The notes under the pieces were generated by a model, which was given only the letters and a program-made list of their open reading frames with translations, was not told the origin of the DNA and searched no databases. Positions 34,474 to 48,800 of a stretch of 64,000 bases of DNA are shown piece after piece. Positions within the stretch are counted from its first letter, which is position 1, and every line of letters starts with the position of its first letter. The DNA is taken from the NCBI GenBank assembly GCA_026413225.1, contig CM048572.1, positions 9,114,001 to 9,178,000 on the forward strand. Direction: 5' to 3'. The position numbers and the translations under genes were made by a program. The stretch is from Otis tarda (lineage: Eukaryota > Chordata > Aves > Otidiformes > Otididae).

Positions 34474-37400
34474 ATAAAAAAAGGAACATAAATAATATAC
34501 ATCCAACTGACAGAAGAGTTTAATATTCCCTTCAGAGCGGTAGGAAATTACTCAGATTCCTGTCCTTGTAAACATGTGTCCTGGCCCATACGGGAGATGT
34601 GCTGTGCTGCCGCATGGGTGGAATCGCACAGACTCCAGAGCCCAGCTGCCTTCCTGAGCGCTAAGGAAACTATTTTATTTATTTTCCCAAGTGGCTAAAC
34701 TTCATTTTACCCAATGCAAATAAAATTTGGTAGATCTGAAGTTATTTGACACTTTTGATATGTTTAAAATAAATGTGGAGATATTTAATGATGTGAAAGT
34801 TCATGACTCAGTAAAGATTGCTCCCTAGCTGGGGTCTTAGGATAGACACCTATAAAATCAAATTATTATAATCACAGGAGTCATGAGAAAAAAGTAGGCC
34901 CTGCTGAGCTCTATTCACTGAGTTTTTGCATTCATTATATTCCTTCTAGTTATGAAACAAAGGGACGAGGTAGGCTGAAATCTCAAAAGGTTTTATCAAG
35001 TAATTCTTTGCAGCAGCACTTTGTGATTACTACAGTGAATTTTTAGAAATCTGATTCGTATGCCAAGAGAAGAGGAAAAAGACACGGCTTCTTCATTACC
35101 TCAATGTGGTACAAAATGCACATTTTAGAACAATAACCACCAAAATTAGAGACACTGGAAAAATAAAAGTAAATGCATGGATTAGCTATGTTAAATTTAT
35201 CAGAGCGCCTTATCAGCTAGCTCTGGAGTAAGTTACTGAGAAAAATCTCTAACTTAAAGACATTATGCGTGATGCAAAGATCAGATTTTAAAAGGCGGAC
35301 TCCCACTGACTTATGTGGTGTGTGATTTAGGAGAGAAATTGCTTTAAAAATTCTCTTTCAACATACATATATCCCCCATCCATTTTGATACCTAATCAGC
35401 AATACTGTGTGGCTATATTTTGGTGAGTGGCACATATTTACCCACAGGAGAACATGTATATGGCTGCTTTATAATCAAGAAGATTATTTCCCAAAGCTGC
35501 CATTGCCTTTATGCATATATCTGCACACTGACCTGGGACACACTGAATGGAGACACAGTTATTAGATCATTTGCTTGGCTCTGATGTTTCTTTGGAGGCT
35601 TTAAGGGTAAAACGTCTCTGCGCACAGTGCAGAGTGTGACAGTATATTTTTCATGTTTGTGCTTTATAATAAAAACAAGAGAAAGGAAAGGATCAAATGC
35701 CAACATTTTTTTTTTTTTTGTGAGGAAAACAATAATTATGAGTGGATATTTCACCTGCAATTATTTACAGCTGGAGTTTAGATCAGGAAGATGTCTGAAT
35801 CCTTGATGGAATGTCACAGTCGGCAATGCAGACACTTTGTCTGGCCGCAGCCTGTTTGGCTCAACGGGATTATGCTGGGGAAGAAGATATGAAGCACTCT
35901 GGCTCCGTTTAAAAACTGAGGCAGAAGATTTCAGCTACAGGCTGAACTGATTTAAATGCACATGTTCTTCAGCCAGTTACATCCATTAGTTGGCTGAGCA
36001 TGTGAACCCGCCCCGCGTTTCTGCTAATAAGTACTTACACAGATAATTTAGAAATATGAGTCCGTATCCTCAACTTGTGCAGTTTTACTGAGAATAGCGG
36101 ATAAAAGGTGATTTATGTTAGCCAATATTTCAAAGACATTTTCTAAGGCTCAAAATTCAGCTTTGGAAATACATGCAAGATTTCTAATGGAAGAATGCAC
36201 TAGAGGTTGTCAATCTTCTTTTAATTACAGAGTTAAGTATAGGAAATCCTTTACCAATCAGTTGCAATTAAAGAAGAACTGTCTGTGGACAATTTAGTGG
36301 ATTTGGTTTACTTCGCATCATCTTTCTCAGATGGTTTTCACGTAAAATCCCTCTTCAGGTTTTAGGTTTTACAATTGTGCTCGGAGACCCGGCCAGCTCT
36401 CCTGGAACTAGGTGCTATAGAAATCCGTAGCAAGAGCCAGCTCCAGCACGAACGAGTGTAAAAGCTGTGCTGTGTTCAAATTAACTCCGTGTCCATGCAC
36501 TCAGAATTGTCCATTTACAAGTAGCCCCACAAAATGCATTGGTGATCATAAGTCTTGTACGGTAATTATGTTTGCCAATGAATGTCCAGCAAAATATTTT
36601 AATGAGTGTTTGCACTCATAATGACTAAGTCTGCATCCAAATCTGAAGGTGAAGATCAGGTGAAATTGCTGTGTATTGAGCCCACAATTTGAAATACAAA
36701 ATACACATCGAGTCCAGACTCTTACGAAAATGGGTTCACATTTGCTTAGTAGGTTCCTGAGCCTTAAGGAACCATTTCAGTGAAGCAGATCGCAGTTTTG
36801 AAAGTGCCACCCCCAGCCTTGTTTCCTATCAGAGATGTTTTCTGGCTGTGTTGTAACAGCAGTAAGGACAGGGGTAGCTCCCCTTTACCTTCTCCCCCTT
36901 TCATGCCTTTGTGCGTTTCTTGGGTTCTTCACTTCCCTCCCGCTGTATTTCAGGCTGCGCGCTGTGCTCCCGTGAAATGCTCTCTGTCTGTATCTCTGTT
37001 ATTATTCCCTCTAAACTTTCTTTGTTACCTGCTCTGTCTCCTGTTATTTCTCCTGTGTCATCAAAAACTGACTCCATACAGTCTGCCAATTAGCCTTTGT
37101 CTGTCAGCACATTCATCAGCATCCCGAAGAGTGATGGTGAATGGCAGAGTGTGGATGCGCTATTTGATATGCAGCTGTGTGTCCTTGCACATAGATACGC
37201 CGTTACTGATGAAGTGGTAGGATGTGGCTTGGATTTTTTCCTAGAGACAAAACTTTTGGTAAGAAGCAGATGCAATTGTTAACAAATGAAATCAAATGAA
37301 TTAAAAGAGAATGTTTCAGAATTAACAGCTAAGTGCACAGAACTTCTCTGTATTTAAAATGGAGCGTTATGAATATGGAACTCCTGTGTATGCAAAGTAA

Positions 37401-40400
37401 AAAAGCCAGACGTAGATATTTCCAGGAAACAAAGAGAATTAACGGTGTAGTCTGATCTTACATACCTGCAAGTGAGCAATGCAAATAAAGCTGCTTCTGT
37501 ACTTGTTACAGGGAAAATAATGTGACTTTGGTAAAAAACACACATTGCATTCTTTTGTGGAAATATATAAGTATGCATTATTCAAAATTCAAATATTGAT
37601 GATCACATGAATATTCTATGATCTTGGCTATTACTTTCAGAACAAACATTTTAATTTTAAGATGTCATATTTGTAAAAGCTGTATTTTGAGTAAGAGAGA
37701 GAAAGAGAGAGGCAGACCCTTTTAAAGGTGTCTGAGTGTCTTCCAATGGTATCTTTGCTTAGCAAATACATGGCACGTTTAAATTTCTTTTAGCTCTACC
37801 ATGTTCACCTGCTTAAACATTTACTATGCCAATATTAAAAAAAAAAGTATAAGAAGAAATATAAAACAAATGCATAACTGTTTGTGTGGGTGAACTGTGG
37901 ATGTCTGAAAGTGTGTGCCAGTAGGTAGAATTAGATTTATGAGGCTGGGCTTATGTGTGTAAGCTTTAGAGCAGTCTTCAAGGGTATGTGTGAGCAGAGC
38001 AGCGGGATTATATGAGTAGCCTATAAAACTATATCCTCCTATCACTACATCTTCGCTAAGGGACATTTCCAAATTAATCGGAAAGGAAAGCAAAATAATA
38101 AATTATGAAATATCAAGCACAAATGAGAGTTTTGACTTGTCTAGACAGTCTGGATCAGATTTTCAAAGGAAAGGTATAAGAAAATTATGTTCATGCCAAA
38201 AGTCAGCCTTTGTATATGCAAATGGATAGTTATTACAAATGTTGCAAGTGGATTTCCAGATATTATTTTAAAGTCAGCCTGCCAGATCTGACTGAGCTAG
38301 ATTTTCCAAGTACTCCACACATGCCCTTGCAGACAGATTCCCAGAAGAGCTCAAGAGTGGTATCGCAGTGGGGTGGGACCTGTGAAGCACTTTGAAAAAG
38401 CTGGCTGTTACTTATTTAATTAAATAGAAACAAAGTGATTATGGAAGTCTCGAGTTGGTTGTGAGTAATAAACATATAGAAATCTGCCCCTAAGGTGTTT
38501 TGAAAATTTGCATGTAAGCCTTACCTCTGTTAAAATTTGTTGATCAGTTCCCAGGGCCACCCGAGGAACGAGGCTGCCTCGCAGATTTTTATGATGGGAC
38601 TTTGAACCCTTTTGAGGGTCTGGAGCACCCAGTGGGGATCACTCCATTGTTTTTTTGCAAGGCGCATCAAGTCCCAAGCACACAAACTGGCATGGCACAG
38701 AGAAACACCGGCATAGTACTTCTCCTGGAAGGTCTTTAAAAATTCTCATGGTTCTTGGCTCCTGCTGCCGGAGCATGTGGGGGCAATACAGACTGCAGCT
38801 TCCTGCCAGGCACAGGTGTGCTCCCTGCCCATGATGCGGCAGCTGCTATGGGTTTCATCTTTGAGGTCCTGTGCTTGGTCCTGAGGAGCAAAAGTCCTGG
38901 GCATCGAGCTGCACAGGCAGCCCCCTGCCTTTTTAACTCTCTTGATTGTGCATAGCACAGCAGAAAAATCTTTAGCATGGAAGACACCAACGTCTTCTGC
39001 CCACTGTTTCATTTACTTAGTTGTAGAAATACAATCTGCAGTCTCATTTTATATTTAGAAATCAGTACGCCCCAAAAGCTTGTTTTATTTCGGCTTTCTT
39101 GATCAATATTCATTTGTTTGCACCCTTAGCATCACTATTTCCTCATGATCAGGTACAGTGTGCTTTGAAAGCGTTCTCCAAGAGGAAGAAGCCATTTCTG
39201 GGAGCCTAGTGAAGGCTCTGATTTTCAGAAGAGCTGGGATTTGGTTGGATGTATAAAAGACTGTCTAATTAGTGCACATATCTGTCACAGTGATAAACAG
39301 AGATAGTTACAATCATTTGTATGCACAGAGGCAAGAAGTCACTTCTAATACTGTTAAAAATATTGAAAAGTCGATCTCAGAAAGGTTTCCACGGAGGCCA
39401 GGGGGACTATTTAAGAAACAAGATGCCTGCAGAAAGATATATTGGAGTAAGATTTTATGACAGCCTCTGCATATAGATACGGCTCACACTTTGAGAGCGG
39501 TTACAGCGGTTACAGAGGCTGGGTAGAAGCTGGGTGCTTGGCACATAGGTCTGCCTTGGGCAGCGCAGAGCTGGAACGAGCCTGGGAGCTGGGGGAGGCT
39601 CCTACAGGTTCCCCGTGGGCTCCGTGTCTTCTCTTCACATTCCTCCTGCCGTGCTCTTTTTGGGTAAAGTGCAATCCCCTGCACAATATGGGGGGTAGGC
39701 CCTCAGCTCCACAAGCCCCAAAACTACGTTTGCTTTGCCTTGGGTGAGCATCCAGGCAGCACCCAGGTAATGAATGCCTATGACCGAGGGGAATGGTGAA
39801 CCTTTCAGTTCTCGCCTGATTTTCTGGAGAAATAATTTTCCTCATCTCAGCATGCTTTTCTTTGCCACATTTGTGTTAGTTGTGAGGTTTTCACTTATTT
39901 GCTTAAAGTTCTGTGCCTTTGTGTTTGTCCGTGTGGAGAATGTGTGCATATTATGCCATATTTTATGTCACTGAGCATGGTTCTGTTTCTTCAGCTTGCT
40001 TTACATTGTTTACAAATTCTTGGCAGAAATCCATATCAGCCAGCAACTGCTTAGCAGAATTAAGAAATGCTTCTTGTGTTTGCTCTACAGAGAAGTGTTG
40101 GTTAGTGTCCTCTACAAAATGAGCGATCTGCGTACTGATAGCAGGAGCTTTTTATTGCTTTACGCTGCCTGGGTAAAACCAGACTTCAAGCTTGCAGGAA
40201 TAATCCTTCAGCCGGTGAGGCTGACTTTGTGTTCATGCTGTTAGCATCTGAAACTGCTGCTGACCAAATGGTGCTCAACAGGGTCACACCTCAAGGATGC
40301 AATTAATTTTCCTTATAATTACTGTTCTGTTCTCACAGCCTGGACAGTCTCTTTAAAGCCAGTTTATCTGCAGGTTCAACAAAACCACTCAAAACCGTTG

Positions 40401-42402
40401 AAGAAGGAACCTTCAGAAACTTTGCATGACCACAGGCAGGATGGGGGCTCTCCCAGTGGCTTGCTTCCCGTTAGCAGCTACCGTTGGACACAGTAGTTAA
40501 AACCAAATCTACTCAGCAGCAGAGAAAAATGGTGAGAAAAGTCCACTGGTCACCAGATACTTAAACTGGTTTACAAGCCTGACGTTTGTATTAGGATTTC
40601 TGTAATCTGTTTTAGGTGCACAAACTGGCAGCTTGGTCTGCTCAACACTAGCCAGGGAAATCAAAAGTTCGAGAACATTTCTTACAGTATTTTAGCTCCA
40701 AATGACAGAAGCTTGCAGGGAGCTTTCAGTCACATCAAAATCAGAAGCAAGAAATAAAGTCCCTCCGCTTGTGAATCTCTCTCAAAATCCTCTGGGACAG
40801 GTTTTGGATTGGTCACTGGAATCTGACTCACGTATAAATTCAAAAGTATTTGAGACTGAATATCAGGTTTTGATCCTTCTATTGCCTCCTGTAATTCTGA
40901 CACCGTTGGCTTCTTTCAGACCAGATTTATGCGATATGTCGGTTTTCTCTGCAGCACGCAGCATACAGTTCTACCTTGCATTTTACCTTTGCATTTTCAT
41001 CTCCTGTAATTCCTTCTGATACATTTCACCACATGATCTTCAGATAGGATTTGTGTTTGCTCTTGGGCTGTTTCTACTGTCCTACATATGTCAGTAACTT
41101 TTTGCAGAGTCAGACTGTCTTCCCTGAATAATTTTCTATTGTCATCACTTCTGAGCCCCACTACAGTCGCTGCCCCTGTTAATTCCCTTAAAGAGATATT
41201 CAGCTATGTGTCACCAGCAGGTCTGTATTGCACTGGCTATCCTGCATGCGCTGCTTGTAGCTTGCTTTGGCAAACAATATTAACCATATTTTCTGGACGT
41301 AAAAATCATACAACTTCTTGGGGGATAGAACACATACATAAATATAGCTACTAAAATCTTAATTTGTTATTATCTGGTTATTTGTATGCTTCTATGAAGA
41401 TAATCTTTGTTAAATATTGTAAATATGAAGCATTTGATATAATAGCTGTTATTTTCTTTACTCCTCAAAATAAGTACACGCATTGTGTTCTTTATATATT
41501 TCTGTACGCCTGTTTTTTCAGCCTAGAATTGTAACACAATACATTATAGAAGAGAGATTTTCATAGACCCAAATGGGAATTAAGTGTCCAATTCAATTGA
41601 CTTTTAATTGGAGCTGAACAACTACAAAGCCTTTGAAGAACTCTGCTGCACTGAACCTCTTAGTTGAGCTTGAACCTGTTTGTTGGTGAAAATCCCAACT
41701 CCTAGGCAGCAGTAGGGAAAGATTTCCTTTTGCTCCAGTAGCCACATTATCATTCACAAAATGTCCAAGGACCTCATATCTGGCTGAGAAATACTCTTAC
41801 CTATTTTTTTCACCTTATGGTCAAATAATATAGACACACAGCAGGAAAATCAAACATTTCTCTCTGTTTTAGCAAACACATTCTTGTATGTTTCATTCAA
41901 ACATTATTTCCTGTTACAAAAATCTACCTGTTTTGTAGTGGAAATGGCCAATTTCTTAACTAAAGTGGGGATATTTTGAGTTAAAAAATATTTTGAAGTT
42001 ATTTCTTCAAGTGATAATTGTATACATTATGCATACCTTAATAAAATCTAATTGCTGATTAAAATAATTATAGAAAGCTTTGTAAATTTTTCCAGTTCTT
42101 TTTGCTCTGTAATCTTCTTGCTACATATATAAATCTTTAATATATTAGAAAGGCAGACATCAAAACCAAAACTGTTACTGGTGAGGAGTCAAAAAAGGGA
42201 AGTATGTTTTGCATGCTCTGATGATGAAAAGATGACCACTGTTTTAGTGGTCACAGAAGATTTCCTAAAAGAAGGATAAGGTCAAAACACATTTTTTCAA
42301 CATTCTCTCTCATTGTTCTCTCAAGTCCATCACATGTCACAGCATTATTTTAAGACAGCTTCATGTTTGCTTTCATTTCTGTTAATTTGGTACCTGAGGT
42401 AG

Positions 42403-42445
42403 TGGTGCAGTGGTTGGTTACCAGGTGCTGTGTTCAGTTCCCGGA
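42403..42445 (+). repeat. Possible tRNA-derived SINE head
   Basis: TGGTGCAGTGG at 42403-42413 is a perfect pol III A-box (TRGYNNARNGG) and TGTTCAGTTCC at 42431-42441 is a near-perfect B-box. The wording GTGGTGCAGTGGTTGG...GTTCAGTTCCC resembles heads of ancient vertebrate tRNA-SINEs. It lacks the rest of a foldable tRNA. Confidence 0.45.
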
Positions 42446-42583
42446 AAAAAGGCACTCCTCCTTGGGTTGATAATATGTCTGGCATCTGCACATGTACATC
42501 AAATGCATATTTTACTTTCTTCCTTTGTATTCCACATATACTGCAGCAGATAAGACTAGACAAATGCACTTTCATTGACAAAG

Positions 42584-42695
42584 ACTCACAGAATGCTTTG
42601 GGGTGGAAAGGATATTTGGTGATGGTATCTCGCATAGTTTGTCCCCTCTGCACCATGGCAGGATTGATTGCTTTATCACTAAATGATCCCTGATG
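42584..42695 (-). repeat. CR1 LINE 3'-end fragment, about 110 bp
   Basis: The plus strand reads CTCACAGAATGCTTTGGGGT, GGAAAGGATATTTGGTGATG, then TTGTCCCCTCTGCACCATGG, CAGGATTGATTGCTTTATCA. This follows the reverse CR1 consensus (CACAGAATGGTTTGGGTTGG, AAGGGACC, CCAACCCCCCTGCCATGGGC, AGGGACACCTTTCACTAG). Confidence 0.75.
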
Positions 42696-42824
42696 GATGA
42701 GTATTGGGCCTAGGCATCAGTTAAAAGTGAGGATGATAATTCAGTTTTACTGATGCCACTGAAAGGGGAAGTTAATCTATTAAATTGTTTAGAAGTTTTA
42801 CAATTTCCCATAAAGTGTTTAAAG

Positions 42825-42880
42825 CAGAGCTTCTCAACCTTTGCCCCTGCGTGACCTACTCTTTCTTCTTACCCTCCTTT
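42825..42880 (+). repeat. Possible hAT-Charlie DNA transposon terminus
   Basis: CAGAGCTTCTCAACCTTTGC resembles the terminal inverted repeat of Charlie-type hAT elements (CAGNGNTTCTCAACCTTT). No matching inverted end (GGTTGAGAA-type) was noticed nearby, so this would be a one-ended fossil. Confidence 0.3.
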
Positions 42881-45800
42881 TATCCATGCATATAGCATGG
42901 AATTAACCCAGTGGCCTCCAGTATAGCATTGAGGGAGGCAAGGTGATATTTCCCCCTGTTAAGGACATAAAGGACCTCATATATAGATCAAAAGGAATGG
43001 GGAGATTTGTTGCAAGACTGACAAATTACAGGGGCTAGTAATCTGAGGTGGCTTGTATCACATCTAATGTCTGGGCTTGGACAGGACCTCCATGGGATCA
43101 TGGTCTTGGATCCTTGCCTGGTTCAAGGTGTGCTCCCAGGTTTTCTCTCATCTGCTGAGGTTCTTGCAAGACACTTCTTTGTGTGTGCCAGCACAGGCTT
43201 TAACACCTCTTGGCATGACTGTCCAGCCTGGCAAGCTCAGGGGCGCAGGGTACCATCCACATCGGAAGCTGACTCCTCTGCACCTGGAAGCATCTCTCCA
43301 AGTACTTTACAGTGCTGACTGGCTGGCACATGGAGTGACAGAGTCACATCAGCCCAGTCCAGTTGTCCTGTGAGAGGGAGGAACAGAGTGAGAACTGGGT
43401 CTTTTGGAGACACAATTTCTTCCCTGGGATGATGTTGCTCTGTGCCAGCTCAAAAATGATGCTTGTGCAAAGCCACCCCAACCCAGAATGATGAGGCACA
43501 GGGACAGAAACAAATGAGACAAAATTAGAATAAAATAAATTAATATTTGACGTGTACAAGCATATGCATGTAAATATAAATTTATTTAGATCTGAAATTA
43601 AGTGATTTTTCCCCAGAGTGAGTGAACTGTATTTGCTGCTTGGGTTCTGCCATCACTGGTGAAGATGATTGCAGAGCCCCTCAAATTGCATCCCAGCCCT
43701 TTACCCACACTGGTGCCACCCATTTTTCCACTGTATCTAATGTTGATTAGGGAGGTCTCTGAAAGCTCAGCAGAGGAAAAAGCTAGAGGACAGAATTGTA
43801 ATAATGAGGAAGGACAAAGATACAGAAGAAAGGGAGTGGATATTATCAGTACGTTACATTTTTTGTACAAGAAGTCATACAGTATTAAGCTGTTTTGAAT
43901 AATGCAACTGACAACTGTAATGAAGAAAATTTGCCAGTGTTGGACTCCACCCCAAAGTATCCAATTTAGTTCGTATCTGACATAAATGTAAACATTTGTT
44001 TGAAATGAGCCAGGGATGAGATTCCTCAGAAATTCAGTTATGCTGGGAAACCAACGGAAGAGTACTCTGCTGTTTGAAGATCATTGAGAATTGCCACAGA
44101 AAAGTTATCTGATTTGCCAACAAGTTACCAGATTGCTGTTTTCCCTACTAACTGGGTTAGAAAGCTTTTCAGAGAAGATGAAAATTGAATAATAGGTGAG
44201 AAAGTATTTAAAAATAAACCTACAAGCCAAACAGTTGACTGTTGATGGGATGGTGTAGTAGAGGATGGATTGCTCAGACAGATAACGGTCACAAACCAAA
44301 GCTCTTCTGTTGATAGTTTGTCCTTTTAATGAGCTGAGCAGGCCTTAGCTAACATATGCTTAGTTGTCACTAACAGTGCAGGATTAGGTCAATTAATAGA
44401 GCTATCTAGGTATTTTTTTTCCTGAACAAGTTTTCACTGGAAATTGCTGATTATTTTAACCAATTTATTGTGTGAAAACTTATGAGTTTTGAATAAATGT
44501 TTGTCAGGAAGTTTTCTTGAGCTTGAAGGAAATTTTCTGGTCGAAAGCAAAGTAAACTTCAGAACCAATGGTAGGTAAGACGCTCACCAGCAACAGAGAT
44601 GCAAGTTCAAATGCCTCCACGATGTTGGTTGCTTGTTAAAATTAATCCGTTTTAGGTTCTCCTTCCACAGAGCAAACAGAGAGAGAGAAAAATTAACTAG
44701 AAATCAGAATATCTGGCGTATTTCTTCCAGCACAGAAAGTATCAGACCTTTGCATTCTCTGTACCTGTTCTGGTTACACTGCAGTGAGTGCTGTCCATTC
44801 ATTCATTTCACCTCTCCTTCGTAAAGCTCGCTGCGCTCTCTGGACTTTGCGGGAAGAAAGGAGACACTGTCAAACAGCCACTTTCTCAGGTTCAGAAAAG
44901 GAAAATATTTGTTTCTGATTGTGTTGCCAGGTCAAGCAGAAATCTGGTGCTGTTATTCCCCTCTCAGCAGGCTAAGAGGTGTGCTAATGGATCCAGGAGA
45001 CCACAGTGCTAAGTTACTTGCAAATAACACTCTGTCCGTGAGCACGCGCTGGTCAGATAGGTGGGAGGCAGGCAGTGCTCCCTCATCACATTTATTTCAA
45101 CAAGCAACCCATCAACTGTTGCAATTCCTCTTTCCATCCTTGTGCTGGCCAACATGCAGGTGAATAATTTGAAAAAATCAATGCTTGGGAGTGCATTTCT
45201 GCCATTTCTAGTGATGAAGACACAGAGGTACTGTGTCCTCCTCCTCCCCCAGACATAGACTTCCTTCTTAAGTAGAACATAATAGTGCTGGTCCATTCCC
45301 ATGGGCACTACTAAAACTTGTGCATGTGCAGGTGAGTGTTCTCCTGGAGAATGTCTTCTTAAATCTGACCTTACTAAATAAATATAAGCAGGACACTCTT
45401 TTGGAATGGTAATTTTGCTTTCTGAACTAGCATTTATTTGATCTCTGTATCAATACTTACCCACAGATCATCAGTGCACTGAGGAAAACATGTATGGAAT
45501 CTTCATAAACCATTTTTAAGCAGTGATAACAAAATCAGAACAATGGCCACTATTCAGGGAGCAAATCTTCACTTCAGAGTAAATATACTGGAAAAGTAGA
45601 TAAAAATGTCCAAATAACTAAAATTTTCTGTTAGCTCAAAGTCTCAATTCATCCTTTGCAGACCTCCAGATTACTCAAATGGAGAAGAGGAAAAAGAATC
45701 AATAGATATGACAACAAATAAATTTACAGACTAATATGTGGTTCAGATAAAGTAAAACTCCGACTGCAACTTTGCCTCAAACTGAGCAGAACCTACTTCA

Positions 45801-48800
45801 AGTTTCATAAAAGCTTGAATATTTTTTTTCCGGAATTTAATAAAATTTCTGCTGTTTCTTTACTCCCTGATTCAAGTGGACATTTTAAACAATGTGATGA
45901 GCAAGATGTTATAAGTAACAGAGAATATGAAAGGACATAAAAGGTTCAGGGAATGAGGGAAAAGTCAGATTAAAAAGATCTGGGTTCAGTTTGAAGCATT
46001 ACTGAGCTGCTTAGAGAATAATTCGTTACTGAAACCTTAATTTCCTTTTCAGCTCTTATTTATTTAGAATATATGAGAATCTGGCTGTAGAGAGGGGTGC
46101 GCTGAATCTCTTAGTGCTATTGTAACAAAACGGCAACAATAATAATTACTGGTTTTTGTCTCTGTGTGATAATTCTAACTTTGCGCTCTCAAGCTTATAA
46201 TGTTTTCTTCTTCTATATATACAGCTGCTTTTACAATTATTCAGTAGACTTGCAGATTAAATGCACAATATGCTATGATATTTGTGCACGCTTGAATCAG
46301 ATACATACCCAGCTATAAAATTCTGACTCAGCACACACTTGGAGTTAGGAGTTTTAACTCAATCTGAAACCATAAGCCTTTTGAATTTCCCCCCTAGAAT
46401 CAAAGGAAATGAAATGCTGATGCTATTCAGTATTTCTCGTTTTCAGTTGACAGACAGCTGCGAGGCACAGTGCTTGGTACTCACACGCTGAACACATTTT
46501 TGTTCCCAAGCAAGCCAGTCCTTCAGTTCGGTGGCTTCATCGACTGCACATCTTCCCCTCTGCGCTGACGGTGCTTTTGGATTGCGCTTCCCACATCTCT
46601 CCTGCCGTTGCAGCCTGAAAAGCTGAATGTACTGAAGACCAAATTTTCATTTTTGCTCAGGGTATGAAAATTTCTCGTGCAGGGAATACAGGGCACTCTG
46701 GGACAACCCATCTGCTGGCATCCTCGCCAGGGTCCCTGGGGAGCTCAGGTGTGTGCTGATGGCTCAGATGCCATTAGAGGGCAGTCACCACTGCTCCCAG
46801 TAGCCGCTCAGATCATCTGTGTCTCTGCCATGTTTAATAGGCTTTGTCTGGTTCAGGGCAAACCCCATTAGGCATGAAAAGGCAGAGCTATGTAAAGGAA
46901 CTCGCACTGACAGCCTGTTAAATGAATAGGATTCTGCAGGATAGTGGGATTCAGCTGTTTTGGAAAAAAAAAATACACACACAGAGACACACATTTTACA
47001 TATTTTCTCTTTTTTGTCATTATAAAAATAGGATCTCAGTTTGCTGAATGTATTCTTAGCTGCACTGTGCTATCATTCATTGCTAACATTGCAATTGCTG
47101 TTTCTCTGTGTTGGCCCAACCGCATGAAGTAATACTCCCATGGCATTATAAAACACGTACTTTTACCCATGTCTTTGATACTTTGATTTTACAGAATTAT
47201 ACAAGCACATCTTGTCAAAAAATACCCTTATCTGGTGAGCTCTAGGAGCTCGTGTTCCCTCACAGGAGTTCAGCCTCTTGCAGATGCCTAGCTTGAGTTC
47301 CGCGCAGCCTTGCAGCACCAGCCCAGGCCTTTGCACTCAGCCACAGCTGGGCTCATCCACGACCGTCAGGCTTGGGTATTTAATACAAGCTAAAAGGGAG
47401 AATGACAAAATAAAAGCATATAGTTACAGATATGTAGTTTAAATAATTTAAGCATCACATGCTGGTGAAGTGAATGCAAGGCAGCTTCTGGGCTTGTAAT
47501 TTCATTACAAAAAATCTTTTAATTTCTTTTTTTGCTTAAACCCATGGATAATGAAAACTCAGGTTTTTTTGCTGAGCTTTCCTATGCGGTGAATGGGATA
47601 AGTGTGTTTGAGTCTGGCCACACCACCAAATGATAGTGAGAGGCTCAAGAAAAAGGGTCCTTTAAGTGCATTTCTGTTTCTACAGATCTTGTCACTGACA
47701 CTGCACGCAGCTGGTGTAGTTAAGATTAGGACTGCAATTATTTTTTGCTGACTCTGTCCGTTTGAGCTTTTCTACCAGAATTTCTCTAGAGGGCAGTAAG
47801 GATTCAAAGCTGCTTCAGTATAAAAATATATATATATTTTGTAGAAATGACAGATCATCTTTGCACAGCAGTAAAGGTTACAAGAGTGGGTGCACATGTT
47901 GCAGTGTAGGGTAGAACAGCTAAAAGCACATAAAGCATACTGTACACTCTTCCTTCTCGTAACATCACCCAGGCTGATATCTCATTGCACTTTGTAGTCT
48001 AAATTACTTAAAGTATTCTGCTTTTAATCTTGATGAGAACGAGCTTTTTTTTTGTTAGGGAAGATTCAGTTTGTGTTAGTGGTGGGTATGGTAACAGGGA
48101 AACAAATGGGAAAAATAAGTCAAGGGTCCAAACAGAGACCTTTGGTTAACACACTGCATGGCTGAGACTAGAACTGCTTCTGTGACTCCTGCCTACTGCT
48201 TCCAAAACTGGGGATACTGAAGCTAGATCTAGGGCCAAATACAGAGATGTCATCATTCTCTGGCTCCAACATTGTTTAACAATGACAAATATAAGAACAC
48301 ATACATAATGCCTGCTGTGAAGGATACAATGCCTGCTAGATTTTCACAGATTAGGTAGGCTTACTGACAAGAAAGACTTGAGGTAATGCTGAGGGTATGA
48401 AAGTTTTGGAGCTCTTCTGCACCATCCCCGTCATCTTTGCACATCCTGTTTGAAAGTGATGCAGCGCCAGCACCTAAGGAGATTAAATTCCCTTTAACAC
48501 CTTATAAGTCTCATATGTTACTTAGGAAAACTGTGTGTAATGAGTTCCACACAAATGTTGTTTCTAAGGGTTCATAGCTCTCTTCTCCTTGTCTTGTCCA
48601 TTCATCTAGTTTTGAAGCCTCCAGAAACAAAGCAGAAGACAGTAAACTTTGCAGGTCAGGTTTCTAGCTTTTCTGTCCGTGGGCAGCACCACAACCTCCC
48701 AGAACAAACACCCTCCAGCCAGGAGGGTGAGAGGTAAAAGTGGTGGGCTCTACACATGTGTATTTTCAATTCTATGATGATGGTACTGCAGTAGTAGCTC

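Larger units (their letters stand above)
32521..42402. other. Noncoding stretch, no gene recognised
   Basis: AT-rich with a CR1 fragment at 33,219 and a CAA repeat at 34,458. Slightly more GC-rich at 36,780-37,000, 38,540-38,950 and 39,480-39,770, without recognisable domains. The longest frame (36780-37220, 146 codons) is a low-complexity Leu/Ser/Cys string and not a known protein. Confidence 0.7.

Noticed and set aside
36780..37220. 146-codon plus-strand open frame
   Set aside because: Low-complexity Leu/Ser/Cys-rich peptide from a pyrimidine-rich stretch; no domain, no splice context.
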